Part shown: positions 1 to 10,540 of the stretch, piece by piece
Layout of the letters: each line of letters starts with the position of its first letter
Numbering within the stretch: the stretch's first letter is position 1
Assembly: GCA_016214145.1 (NCBI GenBank)
Contig: JACRPA010000005.1
Coordinates: forward strand, 372,001 to 436,000
Length of the DNA: 64,000 nucleotides
Reading direction: 5' to 3'
Origin: Rhodocyclales bacterium
GTDB lineage: Bacteria; Pseudomonadota; Gammaproteobacteria; Burkholderiales; Rhodocyclaceae
Made by a program: the position numbers and the translations under genes
The notes under the pieces: model-generated
What the model saw: the letters and a program-made list of their open reading frames with translations, nothing else
Told to the model about the DNA's origin: nothing
Database searches by the model: none

Positions 1-1
1 C

Positions 2-553
2 GGCGACTTCGCGCTGTTGCAGCAGGCAGGGCAGGAACACGGCTTCGGCGTCGAAGCGATGGAAACCCTGGTGCATGAAGGCGAGCGCGTCTCCAGTTCG
101 GCGGTGCGCGAGGCGCTCGATGCCGGTGATCTCGAGCACGCCGAGCGCCTGCTCGGGCGGCCCTACTGCATCGCCGGCCGCGTCATCCACGGCGAGAAGC
201 TCGGCCGCAAGCTCGGCTACGCCACCGCCAACATCCAGCTCAAGCGCCTGAAGGCGCCGCTGTCGGGCATCTTCGTCGTGACGGTGGACGGCATCGCCGG
301 GCGCCCGCTGGAAGGGGTGGCCAGCCTTGGTGTGCGGCCGACGGTGAGTTCGAGCGGCCTGCCGACGCTGGAGGTTTTCATCTTCGATTACCAGGGCGAC
401 CTCTACCGCGCGCACCTGCGGGTGAATTTTCTGCACAAGCTGCGCGACGAGGCGAAATTCGATTCACTCGAAGCACTGACGGCGCAGATCGCGCGCGACG
501 TTTCCGATGCAAAGGCGCACCACGCGGCGCTGCGCACACAGATGGCGAAATAA
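2..553 (+). CDS. ribF: Riboflavin kinase / FMN adenylyltransferase, C-terminal part
   Basis: The reading frame is open from the window edge, so only the C-terminal ~184 residues are present and the true start lies upstream. RibF phosphorylates riboflavin to FMN and adenylates FMN to FAD in the cytosol. The visible part holds the end of the adenylyltransferase domain ([10 protein letters not shown], the SSTxIR-like segment) and the whole riboflavin kinase domain, recognisable from [20 protein letters not shown] and [10 protein letters not shown]. It ends one base before ileS, the usual ribF-ileS-lspA order of betaproteobacteria. Identification is secure. Confidence 0.95.
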   Translation, partial: GDFALLQQAGQEHGFGVEAMETLVHEGERVSSSAVREALDAGDLEHAERLLGRPYCIAGRVIHGEKLGRKLGYATANIQLKRLKAPLSGIFVVTVDGIAGRPLEGVASLGVRPTVSSSGLPTLEVFIFDYQGDLYRAHLRVNFLHKLRDEAKFDSLEALTAQIARDVSDAKAHHAALRTQMAK

Positions 554-554
554 A

Positions 555-3356
555 ATGGCTGACTACAGAAAAACCCTGAACCTTCCCGACACCCCCTTCC
601 CGATGAAGGGCGATCTCGCCAGGCGCGAACCGCAGTGGGTGGCCGACTGGCAGAGCCGCAGGCTGTACCAGAAGATCCGCAAGGCCTCCGCCGGACGGCC
701 GAGGTTTGTACTGCACGACGGCCCGCCCTATGCCAATGGCGACATCCACATCGGCCATGCCGTCAACAAGATCCTCAAGGACATCATCGTCCGCTCGAAG
801 ACCCTGGCCGGCTTCGACGCGCCCTACGTGCCGGGATGGGACTGCCACGGCCTGCCCATCGAGCACCAGATCGAGAAGCTGCACGGCAAGCACCTGCCGG
901 CCGACCAGGCGCGCGAGCTGTGCCGCGCCTTCGCTGCCGAGCAGGTCGAGCGGCAGAAGAAGGACTTCATCCGCCTCGGCGTGCTCGGCGAGTGGGACGA
1001 CCCCTATCTGACGATGGCCTTCCGCAACGAGGCCGACGAGATCCGCGCCCTCGGCGAGATTCACAAGCGCGGCTTCCTCTTCAAGGGCCTCAAGCCGGTG
1101 AACTGGTGCTTCGACTGCGGCTCGGCGCTGGCCGAGGCCGAGGTGGAGTACCAGGACAAGGAATCGCCGGCCATCGACGTGGCCTTTCCGCTCGCCGATG
1201 CCGAACGCGCCCGCGTGGCGCATGCCTTCGGCCTGCCGGCTCTGCCCGACGGCCCCTGCTATGCCGTCATCTGGACGACGACGCCGTGGACGATTCCCGG
1301 CAACCAGGCACTCAACCTGCACCCGGAGTTCACCTACGAACTGGTGCAGACGCCGCGCGGCCTGCTGCTGCTGGCGGCCGAACTGCGCGGCCAGGCGCTG
1401 GCGCGCTTCGGCCTGGAGGGCACTGTGCTCGGCGCCTGCCAGGGCGCGGCGCTGTCGCTGGTGAAGTTCCGCCACCCTTTCTACGACCGCGAATCGCCGG
1501 TGTATCTCGGCGACTACGTCACGCTGGATACCGGCACCGGCGTAGTGCACAGCGCGCCGGCCTACGGCCTGGAGGACTTCGAGTCCTGCAAACGCCACGG
1601 CATGCGCAACGAGGAGATCCTCACGCCGGTGCAGGGCGACGGCCGGTTCAGTGAAAGCCTGCCCTTCTTCGGCGGCCTCAACGTCTGGAAGGCCAACGCG
1701 GCGATCATCGAGAAGATCTGCGAGTCCGGCTGCCTCTTCGCCTCTGGGAAAATCACGCACAGCTACATGCACTGCTGGCGGCACAAGACGCCGATCATCT
1801 ACCGTGCCACGTCGCAATGGTTCGTCGGCATGGATCGCAAGCCCGTCGAGGGCCGCACCCTGCGCGAAACGGCCCTGGCCGCGGTCGAAGCGACGAAGTT
1901 CTTCCCCGACTGGGGCCAGGCGCGCCTGCACGCCATGATCGCCAACCGGCCCGACTGGTGCGTCTCGCGCCAGCGCAACTGGGGCGTGCCGATCCCCTTC
2001 TTCCTGCACAAGGAAACGGGCGAGCTGCATCCGCGCACGCCGGAGTTGCTCGAACAGGTGGCTCAGCGCGTCGAGCAGGAGGGCATCGATGCCTGGTTCA
2101 AACTCGATGCGGCCGAACTGCTGGGCGCCGAAGCGACACAGTACGACAAGATGCGCGACACGCTTGACGTCTGGTTCGATTCCGGCACGACGCACTGGAC
2201 GGTGCTGCGCGGCAGCCATCCCGACGGCAGCAAGTGGCCGGCGGATCTTTATCTCGAAGGTTCCGACCAGCATCGCGGCTGGTTCCACTCCTCGCTGCTG
2301 ACCGCCTGCGCGCTCGACGGCCGCGCGCCCTACGACGGCCTGCTCACGCACGGCTTCGTCGTGGACGGCCAGGGCCACAAGATGTCGAAGTCCAAGGGCA
2401 ACGTCATCGCGCCGCAGAAGGTCTCCGACACGCTGGGCGCCGAGGTGCTGCGCCTGTGGGTGGCGGCGACCGACTACTCGGGCGAGCTGTCGATCTCCGA
2501 CGAGATCCTCAAGCGCGTGGTCGAGTCCTACCGCCGCATCCGCAACACCCTGCGCTTCCTGCTCGCCAACACCGCCGACTTCGATCCGGTTCGGGACATG
2601 CTGCCGCTGGCCGACTGGCTGGAGATCGACCGCTATGCCCTGGCGCTGACGCGCCGGCTGCAGGAACAGGTGACGGCCGACTACGGTCGCTACGAGTTCC
2701 ACCGCGTCGTTCAGGCGCTGCAGGGTTTCTGCTCCGAGGAACTGGGCGCCTTTTATCTCGATATCCTCAAGGACCGCCTGTACACGGCCGGCGCGGATTC
2801 GAAGCCGCGCCGCGCGGCGCAGAGCGCGCTGTGGCACATCCTGCAGGCCATCGTTCGCCTGATGGCGCCGGTGCTGACGTTCACCGCCGAGGAGATATGG
2901 CAGTTGTTGATGAAGAACCCGGAGGACAGCGTGATGCTGGCCACCTGGCATGCGCTGCAGGAGCAAGAGGAAGAGTCAGTCCTCGTGACACGGTGGCAGC
3001 GGATCCGCGAGGTGCGCGCCGAGGTGTCGAAGGTGCTGGAAGCGCTGCGCGTCGCCGGCAGGATCGGATCGAGCTTGCAGGCCGAGGTGGAGATCCGCGC
3101 CGCCGGGGAGAAGCACGACCTGCTGGCCTCGCTCGGCAACGACCTGCGCCTGGTGCTGATCTGCTCGAAAGCCACGCTGGTCAAGGTCGACGACGCCGCG
3201 GCCGAGGGCGTCTCCGCCGTGCCCAGCCCGCATGCGAAATGCCCGCGCTGCTGGCACTGGCGCGAGGACGTCGGCGTGAATGCCGAACATCCCGAGCTGT
3301 GCGGCCGCTGCGATGCCAACCTGCACGGGGCCGGCGAGCCGCGCGCCCATGCCTAG
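555..3356 (+). CDS. ileS: Isoleucyl-tRNA synthetase
   Basis: Charges tRNA-Ile with isoleucine in the cytosol. The 933-residue product has the normal length. It carries the class I signature HIGH at residues 65-68, KMSKS at about 609-613, the CP1 editing region ([13 protein letters not shown]) and a C-terminal zinc-binding CPRC...CGRC motif. The ORF track begins 48 bases upstream inside ribF; the start at 555 is chosen because the protein then opens with the family N-terminus [13 protein letters not shown] and the gene follows the ribF stop directly. The last 8 bases overlap lspA, so the two are probably translationally coupled. A degenerate copy of the dispersed 24-bp word lies on the opposite strand at 2971-2994. 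Confidence 0.98.
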   Translation: MADYRKTLNLPDTPFPMKGDLARREPQWVADWQSRRLYQKIRKASAGRPRFVLHDGPPYANGDIHIGHAVNKILKDIIVRSKTLAGFDAPYVPGWDCHGLPIEHQIEKLHGKHLPADQARELCRAFAAEQVERQKKDFIRLGVLGEWDDPYLTMAFRNEADEIRALGEIHKRGFLFKGLKPVNWCFDCGSALAEAEVEYQDKESPAIDVAFPLADAERARVAHAFGLPALPDGPCYAVIWTTTPWTIPGNQALNLHPEFTYELVQTPRGLLLLAAELRGQALARFGLEGTVLGACQGAALSLVKFRHPFYDRESPVYLGDYVTLDTGTGVVHSAPAYGLEDFESCKRHGMRNEEILTPVQGDGRFSESLPFFGGLNVWKANAAIIEKICESGCLFASGKITHSYMHCWRHKTPIIYRATSQWFVGMDRKPVEGRTLRETALAAVEATKFFPDWGQARLHAMIANRPDWCVSRQRNWGVPIPFFLHKETGELHPRTPELLEQVAQRVEQEGIDAWFKLDAAELLGAEATQYDKMRDTLDVWFDSGTTHWTVLRGSHPDGSKWPADLYLEGSDQHRGWFHSSLLTACALDGRAPYDGLLTHGFVVDGQGHKMSKSKGNVIAPQKVSDTLGAEVLRLWVAATDYSGELSISDEILKRVVESYRRIRNTLRFLLANTADFDPVRDMLPLADWLEIDRYALALTRRLQEQVTADYGRYEFHRVVQALQGFCSEELGAFYLDILKDRLYTAGADSKPRRAAQSALWHILQAIVRLMAPVLTFTAEEIWQLLMKNPEDSVMLATWHALQEQEEESVLVTRWQRIREVRAEVSKVLEALRVAGRIGSSLQAEVEIRAAGEKHDLLASLGNDLRLVLICSKATLVKVDDAAAEGVSAVPSPHAKCPRCWHWREDVGVNAEHPELCGRCDANLHGAGEPRAHA

Positions 3357-3825
3357 GTTCGCTTTCTGGCTGGGCCTGTCTGCGCTGGTCATCGTCCTCG
3401 ACCAGCTGGCGAAGCTATGGGTTCTGGCCGCGCTGCAGCTCGGCGAGCGCATCGAGGTGACGACGTTCTTCAACCTGGTCCTCGTCTTCAACCGGGGCGC
3501 CGCCTTCAGTTTTCTCTCGGACGCCGGCGGCTGGCAGCGCTGGTTCTTCGTCGTCCTTGCGCTCGCCGTGTCCGGGTGGTTGACTTTTCTGATTCGCCAG
3601 CATGCCGCCGAGCGCCTGCTGCCGCTGGCGGCGGCGCTGATTCTCGGCGGCGCGCTGGGCAACGTCATCGACCGCGTCCGCTTTGGCGCGGTGGCGGATT
3701 TCCTCGACGTGCACGCCGCCGGCTGGCACTGGCCGGCCTTCAACGTCGCCGACTCGGCGATCACGGTTGGCGTGGCGCTGCTCGTCTGGCAGCAGCTCTT
3801 TTTCGCCCAGAAGGACAAGAAATGA
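3349..3825 (+). CDS. lspA: Lipoprotein signal peptidase (signal peptidase II)
   Basis: Inner-membrane aspartyl protease that removes the signal peptide from prolipoproteins after lipidation. The product has 158 residues with four predicted membrane segments and the conserved stretches [27 protein letters not shown] and FNVADSAI, which include the two catalytic aspartates. The start at 3349 (MPRFAFWLG) removes the spurious 23-residue extension of the ORF track and gives an 8-base overlap with ileS. The stop overlaps the next ATG (ATGA). A copy of the dispersed word GCCGT-N11-TGACTTTT lies inside the gene at 3565-3588. Confidence 0.97.
   Translation: MPRFAFWLGLSALVIVLDQLAKLWVLAALQLGERIEVTTFFNLVLVFNRGAAFSFLSDAGGWQRWFFVVLALAVSGWLTFLIRQHAAERLLPLAAALILGGALGNVIDRVRFGAVADFLDVHAAGWHWPAFNVADSAITVGVALLVWQQLFFAQKDKK
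3565..3588 (+). repeat. Dispersed 24-bp word, copy inside lspA
   Basis: GCCGT, 11 bases, then TGACTTTT, in frame as A-V-S-G-W-L-T-F. The spacing is identical to the other copies in the window although the middle bases differ. This is one of the weaker copies because the GGGAC preceding TGACTTTT is not kept. Confidence 0.5.
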
Positions 3826-4253
3826 CTGCAGTCGTCCGGGAAGACAGCCTGCTCACGCTGCATTACCGCCTGGCGCTGGCCGACGACACCGAACTGGTGA
3901 GCACCTTCGGCGCCCAGCCGGCCACGCTGCAACTGGGCAGCGGCGAGCTGGCGCCGGTGCTGGAGCGCTGCCTGATCGACCTGCCGGTCGGCGAGCGCAC
4001 GGTATTCCTGCTCGAAGCGGAGCAGGCCTTCGGGCCGCACAACCCGCAACTGATGCAGCGCTTTGCCCGCAGCGAACTGCCCAACCCCGGGGAACTCCGC
4101 GAGATGGCGCTCATCGAATTCAAGGCGCCCAACGGCGCCACCTACACCGGCCTGGTGCGCGAACTGACGGAGGAGGGCGCGTTGATCGACTTCAACCACC
4201 CCCTTGCCGGCAAGGCCATCCGCTTCGAAGTGGACGTGATCGGAATACTGTAG
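3822..4253 (+). CDS. fkpB: FKBP-type peptidyl-prolyl cis-trans isomerase, SlpA/FkpB-like
   Basis: A 143-residue cytosolic FKBP of the SlyD/SlpA type, which speeds prolyl isomerisation and acts as a folding helper. Typical segments are DSLLTLHYRLAL, DTELVSTF, a central IF insert (FGPHNPQLMQRF) and DFNHPLAGKAIRFEV. It lacks the His-rich tail of SlyD, which fits SlpA. The start overlaps the lspA stop as ATGA, and the lspA-fkpB-ispH order is widely conserved. Its TAG stop is supplied by the first bases of the REP-type repeat that follows. Confidence 0.93.
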   Translation: MTAVVREDSLLTLHYRLALADDTELVSTFGAQPATLQLGSGELAPVLERCLIDLPVGERTVFLLEAEQAFGPHNPQLMQRFARSELPNPGELREMALIEFKAPNGATYTGLVRELTEEGALIDFNHPLAGKAIRFEVDVIGIL

Positions 4254-4310
4254 GTCGGCCTTCAGGCCGACAGACAGCTGGCGCCCAAGTCGGGCTGAAG
4301 CCCGACCTAC
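4250..4310. repeat. REP-type inverted repeat pair
   Basis: Two 22-base palindromic units, GTAGGTCGGCCTTCAGGCC.. at 4250-4271 and its near reverse complement at 4289-4310, separated by 17 bases. Each unit can fold on itself, and the pair can fold together. The same unit recurs at 14866, 35469 and 45059. It sits directly at the fkpB stop codon and may act as a transcript-end structure before ispH. Confidence 0.85.
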
Positions 4311-4333
4311 AGCGGGCATGACGGAGCAGTCAA

Positions 4334-5266
4334 ATGGACATTCTTCTCGCCAATCCGCGCGGCTTTTGCGCCGGCGTCGAGCGCGCCATCGAGATCGTCG
4401 AGCGGGCGCTGGCGCTGTATGGCGCGCCGATCTACGTGCGGCACGAAGTGGTGCACAACCGCTTCGTCGTCGACGACCTGCGCGCAAAGGGCGCGGTGTT
4501 CGTCGAGGAGCTCGACGAGGTGCCGGACGGCGCCACGGTGATCTTCAGCGCCCACGGCGTATCGCAGGCGGTGCGGCTGGAGGCCGGTCGGCGCGGCCTG
4601 CGCGTGCTCGACGCCACCTGTCCGCTGGTGACCAAGGTGCATCTCGAAGTCTCGCGCATGCACGATGCCGGGCGCGAGGTCGTCATGATCGGCCACCGCG
4701 GCCACCCGGAAGTCGAGGGTACGATGGGGCAGTCGCAGGGCGGCATGCACCTCGTCGAGAGCGTCGGGGATGTGGTGAAGCTGGATGTGAAGGACGAGAA
4801 TGCCCTGGCTTACGTGACGCAGACAACCTTGTCCGTCGACGATGCGGCGGCCATCGTGGAGGCGCTGAAGCGCCGCTTCCCCGCCATTGTCGGGCCGAAG
4901 AAGGACGACATCTGCTACGCCACGCAGAATCGCCAGGATGCCGTGAAGCAGATGGCCGGGCGTTGCGACCTGGTCATCGTCGTCGGCTCGCCGAACAGCT
5001 CGAACTCCAACCGCCTGCGCGAAGTGGCGAAGAATCGCGGCGTCGAAGCCTACCTGGTGGACGGCGCCGATGAAATCCGGCCGGAATGGCTGTCCGGCAA
5101 GCGGCATGTCGGCGTCACGGCCGGCGCCTCGGCGCCGGAAGTGCTGGTGCAGCAGGTGATCGGAAGGCTGGAAACCCTCGGGGCCGGCAAGGTGCTTCAC
5201 CTGGATGGCAACCCGGAGAACGTGGTTTTTTCGCTGCCCAAGGAGTTGCAGAAGGCTGACCGTTAA
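4334..5266 (+). CDS. ispH: 4-hydroxy-3-methylbut-2-enyl diphosphate reductase
   Basis: Last step of the MEP isoprenoid pathway, converting HMBPP to IPP and DMAPP with a [4Fe-4S] cluster in the cytosol. The 310-residue product has the usual length and all three cluster cysteines in [22 protein letters not shown] and [10 protein letters not shown], plus the FSAHGVSQ and [11 protein letters not shown] substrate motifs. The gene follows the REP pair. Its last four bases overlap the end of the convergent TonB-like gene on the minus strand. Confidence 0.98.
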   Translation: MDILLANPRGFCAGVERAIEIVERALALYGAPIYVRHEVVHNRFVVDDLRAKGAVFVEELDEVPDGATVIFSAHGVSQAVRLEAGRRGLRVLDATCPLVTKVHLEVSRMHDAGREVVMIGHRGHPEVEGTMGQSQGGMHLVESVGDVVKLDVKDENALAYVTQTTLSVDDAAAIVEALKRRFPAIVGPKKDDICYATQNRQDAVKQMAGRCDLVIVVGSPNSSNSNRLREVAKNRGVEAYLVDGADEIRPEWLSGKRHVGVTAGASAPEVLVQQVIGRLETLGAGKVLHLDGNPENVVFSLPKELQKADR

Positions 5267-5856
5267 CGCGCCGGCAGCATCGCGCCGGACGGAGGCGGGA
5301 CGTTGCCGCCTTCGAAGGTGATCTCTACGAACATCTGGCTTTTCACGGGTGTTTCGCCGCGCAGGCCGGGCTGGAATTTCGCTTGGGCGAAAGCCAGTCG
5401 CGCCAGGGCTTCCAGTTCCCCCGGCACATCCGCCGTCTCCACGATGATCTTGTCCACATCGCCCGCTTCGCTGATCAGCAGGCGCAGCACCACATGGTTT
5501 TTCGCAACGAGCGGCGCATTCTCCGGGTAGTCGAGCGGCACGGGTGCGGCCGCCTGCGGCTTCCGGCTCAATTCCTGGGGCGGGAAGTAGTAGGGCCCTG
5601 GCAGGGAGACAATTCCTTCGGGCAGGGAGACGGATGCGCCGCCTGCCGCATCGGGACCCAGGCCGGCGGATTCGTTTCCCAGGGAGGCCATTCGCGCGTC
5701 GAGGAAAACCACGCGAAGCGGCGCCTGATGCCTTGCGATCCGGGCCCCGCCGGAGAGAGGCGCCCCGTAGTAGGCATCCATCAGGGCAAGGCCGCCGGCG
5801 TGGAGCGCCAGCGACGTCATCAGGGGAGCCAGGAGGGAGGACGTGTTTCTCAGCAT
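5263..5856 (-). CDS. Orphan TonB-like C-terminal domain protein
   Basis: A 197-residue protein with one N-terminal membrane segment (about residues 8-30) and a C-terminal TonB-like fold ([19 protein letters not shown]...[15 protein letters not shown]...[11 protein letters not shown]). This architecture normally spans the periplasm and passes inner-membrane energy to outer-membrane receptors. There is no ExbB/ExbD beside it and no long Pro-rich linker, so the partner is unknown. It lies downstream of pilY1 but behind a strong hairpin, so it is probably transcribed separately or by readthrough. A role tied to pilus surface display is speculation. Confidence 0.75.
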   Translation of the reverse strand: MLRNTSSLLAPLMTSLALHAGGLALMDAYYGAPLSGGARIARHQAPLRVVFLDARMASLGNESAGLGPDAAGGASVSLPEGIVSLPGPYYFPPQELSRKPQAAAPVPLDYPENAPLVAKNHVVLRLLISEAGDVDKIIVETADVPGELEALARLAFAQAKFQPGLRGETPVKSQMFVEITFEGGNVPPPSGAMLPAR

Positions 5857-5886
5857 GGAGGCAGCAACCTGCTTGCGCGACGGCCG

Positions 5887-5925
5887 CCGAAAACAGGGCG
5901 GGCCGGATGTCTCCGGCCCGCCCTG
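5887..5925 (-). terminator. Rho-independent terminator of the pilus operon
   Basis: A perfect 14-bp stem (CAGGGCGGGCCGGA with its complement, loop of 4) lies 8 bases past the pilY1 stop and is followed on the minus strand by TTTT. Confidence 0.8.
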
Positions 5926-5932
5926 CTGAAGC

Positions 5933-8900
5933 TTATTGCGTGATTTCGCGCCAGGAGACGCGCCTTACCTTGCCGCTTGAGCTTCCCGTTACGCCACTGG
6001 TCGTCTTCTCGCCGCCGGCGAAGGTGGTCACCACCTTGAGGGCGCCGCTCGGCAGGCGGATCACGATGAAGCCCACCACGATCGAGTTGCCGAGCTTCGT
6101 GCCGACCTGCTGGTTCGGCGAGGCCAGGAGATAGCTGCCGGTGCAGTAGTTGAACTCGTACTTGTAGCTGCTGCCGCCGGTGGTGCAGGCCGTGATGTCG
6201 GACGGTTGGTTGGTGATCACCAGCAGGTTGCCGAAGATCAGGGCCGGGTCGAGGTTAACCCGTTCGCCGCTGTTCTGGTCGAAATCGACATACCAGCCGG
6301 GGGTGGCGGCCAGATCGACCGGGTTGTTGCTGACTGTGTAGCCACCGCCGCCCAGCGGCGAGAACGACTGCTGCACGGCCGAGGTGGTACGGAAGACACC
6401 GTACGTAGCCGTGCTGTCCTTGACGCCGTACATGGACTGCCGCTGGGTGTTGGTCAGGTCGCTGACGCCCAGGTACCTTCCGGTCCCGGCAAAGACCATA
6501 ATGGTGTTGTCGCACTTGCCGAGTTCCGGCCGGCTGGTGATGGGCTGCGCCACACCGAGATAGTCGGTCACCGCGGCGAGCTGCGTTACCGTGGCGGTGG
6601 CCATGTCGAGGCGCCACAGATTGCCGAGGAGATCGCCGCCATAGACGGTTTCCACGGTGTTGTCGGTCTGGGCGTTCTGCGCCAGGCCGGTAATCCGGGC
6701 CAGCCCGCTCGGCGTGGTGGTGTCGCCGACCAGGGTGCTGACCTTGTTCAGCAGCGTGCCGTCGGCGGCATCGACGACATAGAAATACCCTTTGCCGTCG
6801 CCCGGGCTGACGTTGTTGTAGCCGGAGGTGAAGACCACCACCCACTTGCCGTCGGACTGGCGCTTGGTGATGATCGGGTTGCCGTAGGTATAGCCGAGAT
6901 CGGCATCGGCGAGGTTGCACAGCGCCGCGTCCGCGCAGAACTCCCACAGTATGACCGGATCGGTCGGGTCGGTGATGTCCAGCGCGTAGTAGCCGCGCCC
7001 GCCTTTGTTCAGGCCGCCGACCAGGATGGTGCGCCAGGCGCCGTTGATGTAGACGTCGCCGGCTTCCGGGCTGCCGTCGACGTAATAGCGGTGGTTGTTC
7101 TGGTAGTTGGTGTCCGCCAGCTTGTAGAGCTCGGGATAGATCATGCGCGGGATGTAAGCCCACAACTCCTCGCCGGTCGACGCGTTCAGCGCATGCATCA
7201 TGCCGTCGTTGGCCGCGACATACACCATGGCTTGCCGCGTCGCTTGGGCGGACTTGAAGGCGGCATAGCCGATATCGCCGTAGTTGCGGCGCGGGTTGCG
7301 CACGTAGGCCGGCTTGGCGCTGGCGATGTCGCCCAGCACGTGCTCCCGGTCGCGGTAGAGGGGCGGCACGGTGATCTCCATCTCCTTCCGGCCGCGGAGG
7401 TACTCCACCATCTTCTGGCCGTTGTTGGCCTGCGCCCTCTCGGCGGCGCTGAGCGATGCGCACTGCGACATCTGCGAGGCGCCGGTGCACTTGTTGTCGA
7501 AATAGGCGCGCTCGGCGGCGGTCAGGTCCGCCCAGGTGAAGGCCTTGCGCGTCGGCGTCGCGGTTGCGGCATCCATAGTGTAGAGGGTGCGGCTGTCGGA
7601 GGTGTTTTGCACCTTGTCGTCGAGCAGCGCCTGGGCTTCCCAGGTGACGGTGGGCAGCAGGTTCCCCGTCGCCGTGTCGATCTTCTGCGCGACCAGCTCG
7701 CCGTCCCACTTCACGGTGCGGAAGGTGGCGCTGAATATGTCGTTGTCGTCCTGGGTGACGTTCGGCGTGCTGGTGGCCGAGGCCGAGGCCGCCGCGTTCC
7801 TCACCTTCAGGTTGGTCAGGGCGTCGGCCAGGCCACGCGCCATGGATTCCGGGTCCTTGGCGCTGAAGTAGCTGCCGTGGCCGTTGACCGCGGCGTGCCA
7901 CAGGTCGTCCACCGCCGTTTCGGTGTCTGCCGCCGGCACGGGCCAGTTGCAGACAGTGCCGGCAGTCTGCCAGCTGCAGTCGGAGGCCGAAGCCGTGGCG
8001 CCCGTCTTGATCTTGTAGAAATCGCCCGAGGCGGCAGTCGCATAGCCCTCCTGGAAGGTCATGACGCCGTCCACGCCGAGACCGATGGTGAAGGTGGTCA
8101 TGTGCTGGGCGGGATTCGGATCGTTGGTCGAGGTCGGCACATTGTTGTCCATCGACGGCCGCAGGTCGCGCTTGTAGTAGTACATGGCGACGTCGGCCAG
8201 CGAATTGGCGGAGCCGCCGCCCAGGTTGCCGTCGTAGCAACCGATATTGCGGTTGCAGAACGGCGCGCTCTGGGCATTGCCGCCGCTATCCACGTTGTCT
8301 TGGTCGCCGTAGCCGGTGAAGCTCTGGTTCCAGTAGCCGTCCGTGGTCAGGATGGTGAAGTTCTGCTGGCAGGAATACTCGACGGGATCCGGTGCGCCCG
8401 ACAGCGTGCCTTCGTACAGCTTGCCCATGCGGTCCAGCGCGCTGCGCAGCGGTGTCGAGCCGCTGGGGGTCTGCGCGTAGAGCTTGGTATACCAAGTCTG
8501 CTTCTGGGTCGAGTCGAGATCGGCCAGGGCCAGCCAGCGCGTGCCGCTGGTGCCGGAGAAAGTGGTGTTGTTGATGGTGGTGAATCCCAGCCGGTAATCC
8601 GTGTTCAGCGGCAGGAAGGCCTGGCCGACCGAGGTCTTCATCATCTGCATGCGCGTCCGGTAGTAGGCATACCAGTTGGCGTAGTTCGTCATTTCCTCCT
8701 CGTAGGTGCAGGAGCTCGCATCGGCGATGCAGTCGCTGCGGTTGGCCCCGCGCGGGTATACGCTGCCCGGCGCGATATCCACGCGCGCGAAGGCGCTGAC
8801 CGAGCCGATGGAGGTGATGTTGGTGGGGATGAACCGTGACACGCCGCCGGCGAACTTGAGGGAGGTCAGGGAGATGCCGCCGCCGCCGGAGGTCGTGATG

Positions 8901-10504
8901 TTGAATGCGTAGCCGTTGGCGATGGCGCCGGGCGCAGAAGGCGGCGCGGGCGGATAAACACAGATCTTGTTGGCGGCGTTGCAGTTCGTCCCCGCCACAT
9001 TGGTTGCCGCGGTGTACTCCCACGGTGTGGTGTTGAGGTAGGTGTTGATGCGGGCGGCGATGGCGTTGGCGGCGGCTGTCCGGTTGGCGGTGCTGTTGTT
9101 GCCGAAGTTGGCCAGGCCGCCGTTCTGGATTTCCACGCCGTTAACCGTGATGCTGGTGGTCTTGCTGCCGCCGCTGCCGGAATGGCCGACGGTGATGACG
9201 CCGTAGGGCCGTGTTATATGCGTGGACGGGGCGGTGACCGTCATAGGGGGGTAGGAGGCCGCTGCCACGGCGGGATATACGGCCACCGTGTCTGTCGGTA
9301 GGCTGACCCCGATCGGACCCAGGCAGGCCGCGCCCGCGCAGGCAAGATATTCCGGCGCGGAAATCCTGGTGTTGATCGATGCGGCCAGCAGCGTCGCGAG
9401 CGCGGCGCGATCACCGGGTGTCGAAGTGCCACCTGGAGCCACCACCGCAGCGTTGGTGATGACAACGGCACCGACCTTCACGTCGCTGATCGAGACCGAG
9501 TCCGTGGAACCCGAGTTGTCGATTTTGATGGTGCCATAGGGGGTTGCGCTTTGCGCAAAGGTCGCAAAGCGCGCGTACTGGAATGCGCCCGACTTCTTGG
9601 CCCGGCAGGTGCCGGTATTCGGCTGATTATTGTTCGGTCCCGGTCCCGCTATATTGTAGGTCCTGTTGGCTTCTGTTGCGGAATTGCACCATCTCACTTT
9701 CGCCGGAAACCAGCCTGCCGGTGGCGTTGCCCCCTTCTGGAGGTACGTGCAGTTATTCAGGCTCGCGTCCGAGCAGTACTCGGCCGCCGCGATGCTGAAG
9801 TAATAGGGTGGACCGAAGTCGTAACGGTTGTTGTTCGCTCCACCGTCATAATTGTAACGGTAGGTGCCGCCCGCGCCTTCCGGAAAGGCATAATCGCCCG
9901 TGTTGTTGACGCAGGTGGTTCCCGCGGCATCGTTGCACCATTTGCGCGACGGGACGGCGAGGGTGAGGTCCACGCTGGTGGCCGCTCCTTCCAGCTGGTT
10001 CAGGTTCTGCTGGTTGAACCCGTCGGTCAATACCGAGGTCCACCCGGTGGTGTTGGCACTGGTCTGGTTTGTGTAGCTGCTGCCCAGATAATCGATCGGA
10101 GGGGTATATGAAATCTCGGGGTTGTAGTACTGCTTGTTGAAGTCGGCGCTCATGTAGGGCGGGTCGCCCAGTACGCACAGGTCGCGGTTGGCATTGCTGT
10201 CGGTAATGGTGCTGCCGGGCGTGATCCGTACCGTGGTGTCCAGGCTGTTTCGGCAATGCATGTCGCTCGTGGCCGGGGCGCCCCAGCGCTCGCTGACGTA
10301 GTCGGGGGTGTATTGCTGCATCATGGAGCCGGAGTCGTCCAGCAGGAACATGATATTGGGCTTGACCGCCGCGGTGCCGGAGACGTTGGCCAGCGGGTTA
10401 TTCGACAGGTCGGTCGTGGCGGCGTAGCCCAGCGTGCTGGTCGCCACATGCAGTGCGGCAACGAGCTGGGCGAGGATTCGTGTTCGGTTGGTCATGCGAT
10501 TCAT
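5933..10504 (-). CDS. pilY1: Type IV pilus tip-associated protein PilY1
   Basis: A 1523-residue exported protein. Known PilY1 proteins sit at the pilus tip and in the outer envelope, promote pilus extension and take part in adhesion and surface sensing. Seen here: an N-terminal hydrophobic export segment (residues 9-28), a von Willebrand A-type MIDAS motif DDSGSM at 56-61, a second VWA-like stretch with QQNFTILTTDGYWN and TFTIGLGVDG, and a C-terminal beta-propeller region (MVYVAANDGMMHALN, DGSPEAGDVYING, GGLNKGGRGYYALDITDP). The start at 10504 has AGGAGA six bases upstream. The middle of the gene looks less GC-rich than its neighbours. It is the last gene of the minor pilin operon. Confidence 0.93.
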   Translation of the reverse strand: MNRMTNRTRILAQLVAALHVATSTLGYAATTDLSNNPLANVSGTAAVKPNIMFLLDDSGSMMQQYTPDYVSERWGAPATSDMHCRNSLDTTVRITPGSTITDSNANRDLCVLGDPPYMSADFNKQYYNPEISYTPPIDYLGSSYTNQTSANTTGWTSVLTDGFNQQNLNQLEGAATSVDLTLAVPSRKWCNDAAGTTCVNNTGDYAFPEGAGGTYRYNYDGGANNNRYDFGPPYYFSIAAAEYCSDASLNNCTYLQKGATPPAGWFPAKVRWCNSATEANRTYNIAGPGPNNNQPNTGTCRAKKSGAFQYARFATFAQSATPYGTIKIDNSGSTDSVSISDVKVGAVVITNAAVVAPGGTSTPGDRAALATLLAASINTRISAPEYLACAGAACLGPIGVSLPTDTVAVYPAVAAASYPPMTVTAPSTHITRPYGVITVGHSGSGGSKTTSITVNGVEIQNGGLANFGNNSTANRTAAANAIAARINTYLNTTPWEYTAATNVAGTNCNAANKICVYPPAPPSAPGAIANGYAFNITTSGGGGISLTSLKFAGGVSRFIPTNITSIGSVSAFARVDIAPGSVYPRGANRSDCIADASSCTYEEEMTNYANWYAYYRTRMQMMKTSVGQAFLPLNTDYRLGFTTINNTTFSGTSGTRWLALADLDSTQKQTWYTKLYAQTPSGSTPLRSALDRMGKLYEGTLSGAPDPVEYSCQQNFTILTTDGYWNQSFTGYGDQDNVDSGGNAQSAPFCNRNIGCYDGNLGGGSANSLADVAMYYYKRDLRPSMDNNVPTSTNDPNPAQHMTTFTIGLGVDGVMTFQEGYATAASGDFYKIKTGATASASDCSWQTAGTVCNWPVPAADTETAVDDLWHAAVNGHGSYFSAKDPESMARGLADALTNLKVRNAAASASATSTPNVTQDDNDIFSATFRTVKWDGELVAQKIDTATGNLLPTVTWEAQALLDDKVQNTSDSRTLYTMDAATATPTRKAFTWADLTAAERAYFDNKCTGASQMSQCASLSAAERAQANNGQKMVEYLRGRKEMEITVPPLYRDREHVLGDIASAKPAYVRNPRRNYGDIGYAAFKSAQATRQAMVYVAANDGMMHALNASTGEELWAYIPRMIYPELYKLADTNYQNNHRYYVDGSPEAGDVYINGAWRTILVGGLNKGGRGYYALDITDPTDPVILWEFCADAALCNLADADLGYTYGNPIITKRQSDGKWVVVFTSGYNNVSPGDGKGYFYVVDAADGTLLNKVSTLVGDTTTPSGLARITGLAQNAQTDNTVETVYGGDLLGNLWRLDMATATVTQLAAVTDYLGVAQPITSRPELGKCDNTIMVFAGTGRYLGVSDLTNTQRQSMYGVKDSTATYGVFRTTSAVQQSFSPLGGGGYTVSNNPVDLAATPGWYVDFDQNSGERVNLDPALIFGNLLVITNQPSDITACTTGGSSYKYEFNYCTGSYLLASPNQQVGTKLGNSIVVGFIVIRLPSGALKVVTTFAGGEKTTSGVTGSSSGKVRRVSWREITQ

Positions 10505-10540
10505 CGCAATTCTCCTGTTGAGTCTTTCTGTGGCGCCGGA

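Noticed and set aside
378-2966. 862-residue minus-strand ORF opposite ileS
   Set aside because: GC-rich third-position shadow; ileS on the plus strand has all family motifs.
6206-8839. 877-residue plus-strand ORF opposite pilY1
   Set aside because: Composition is that of an antisense shadow (Val/Gly/Arg/His-rich) with no domain; pilY1 is clearly real.
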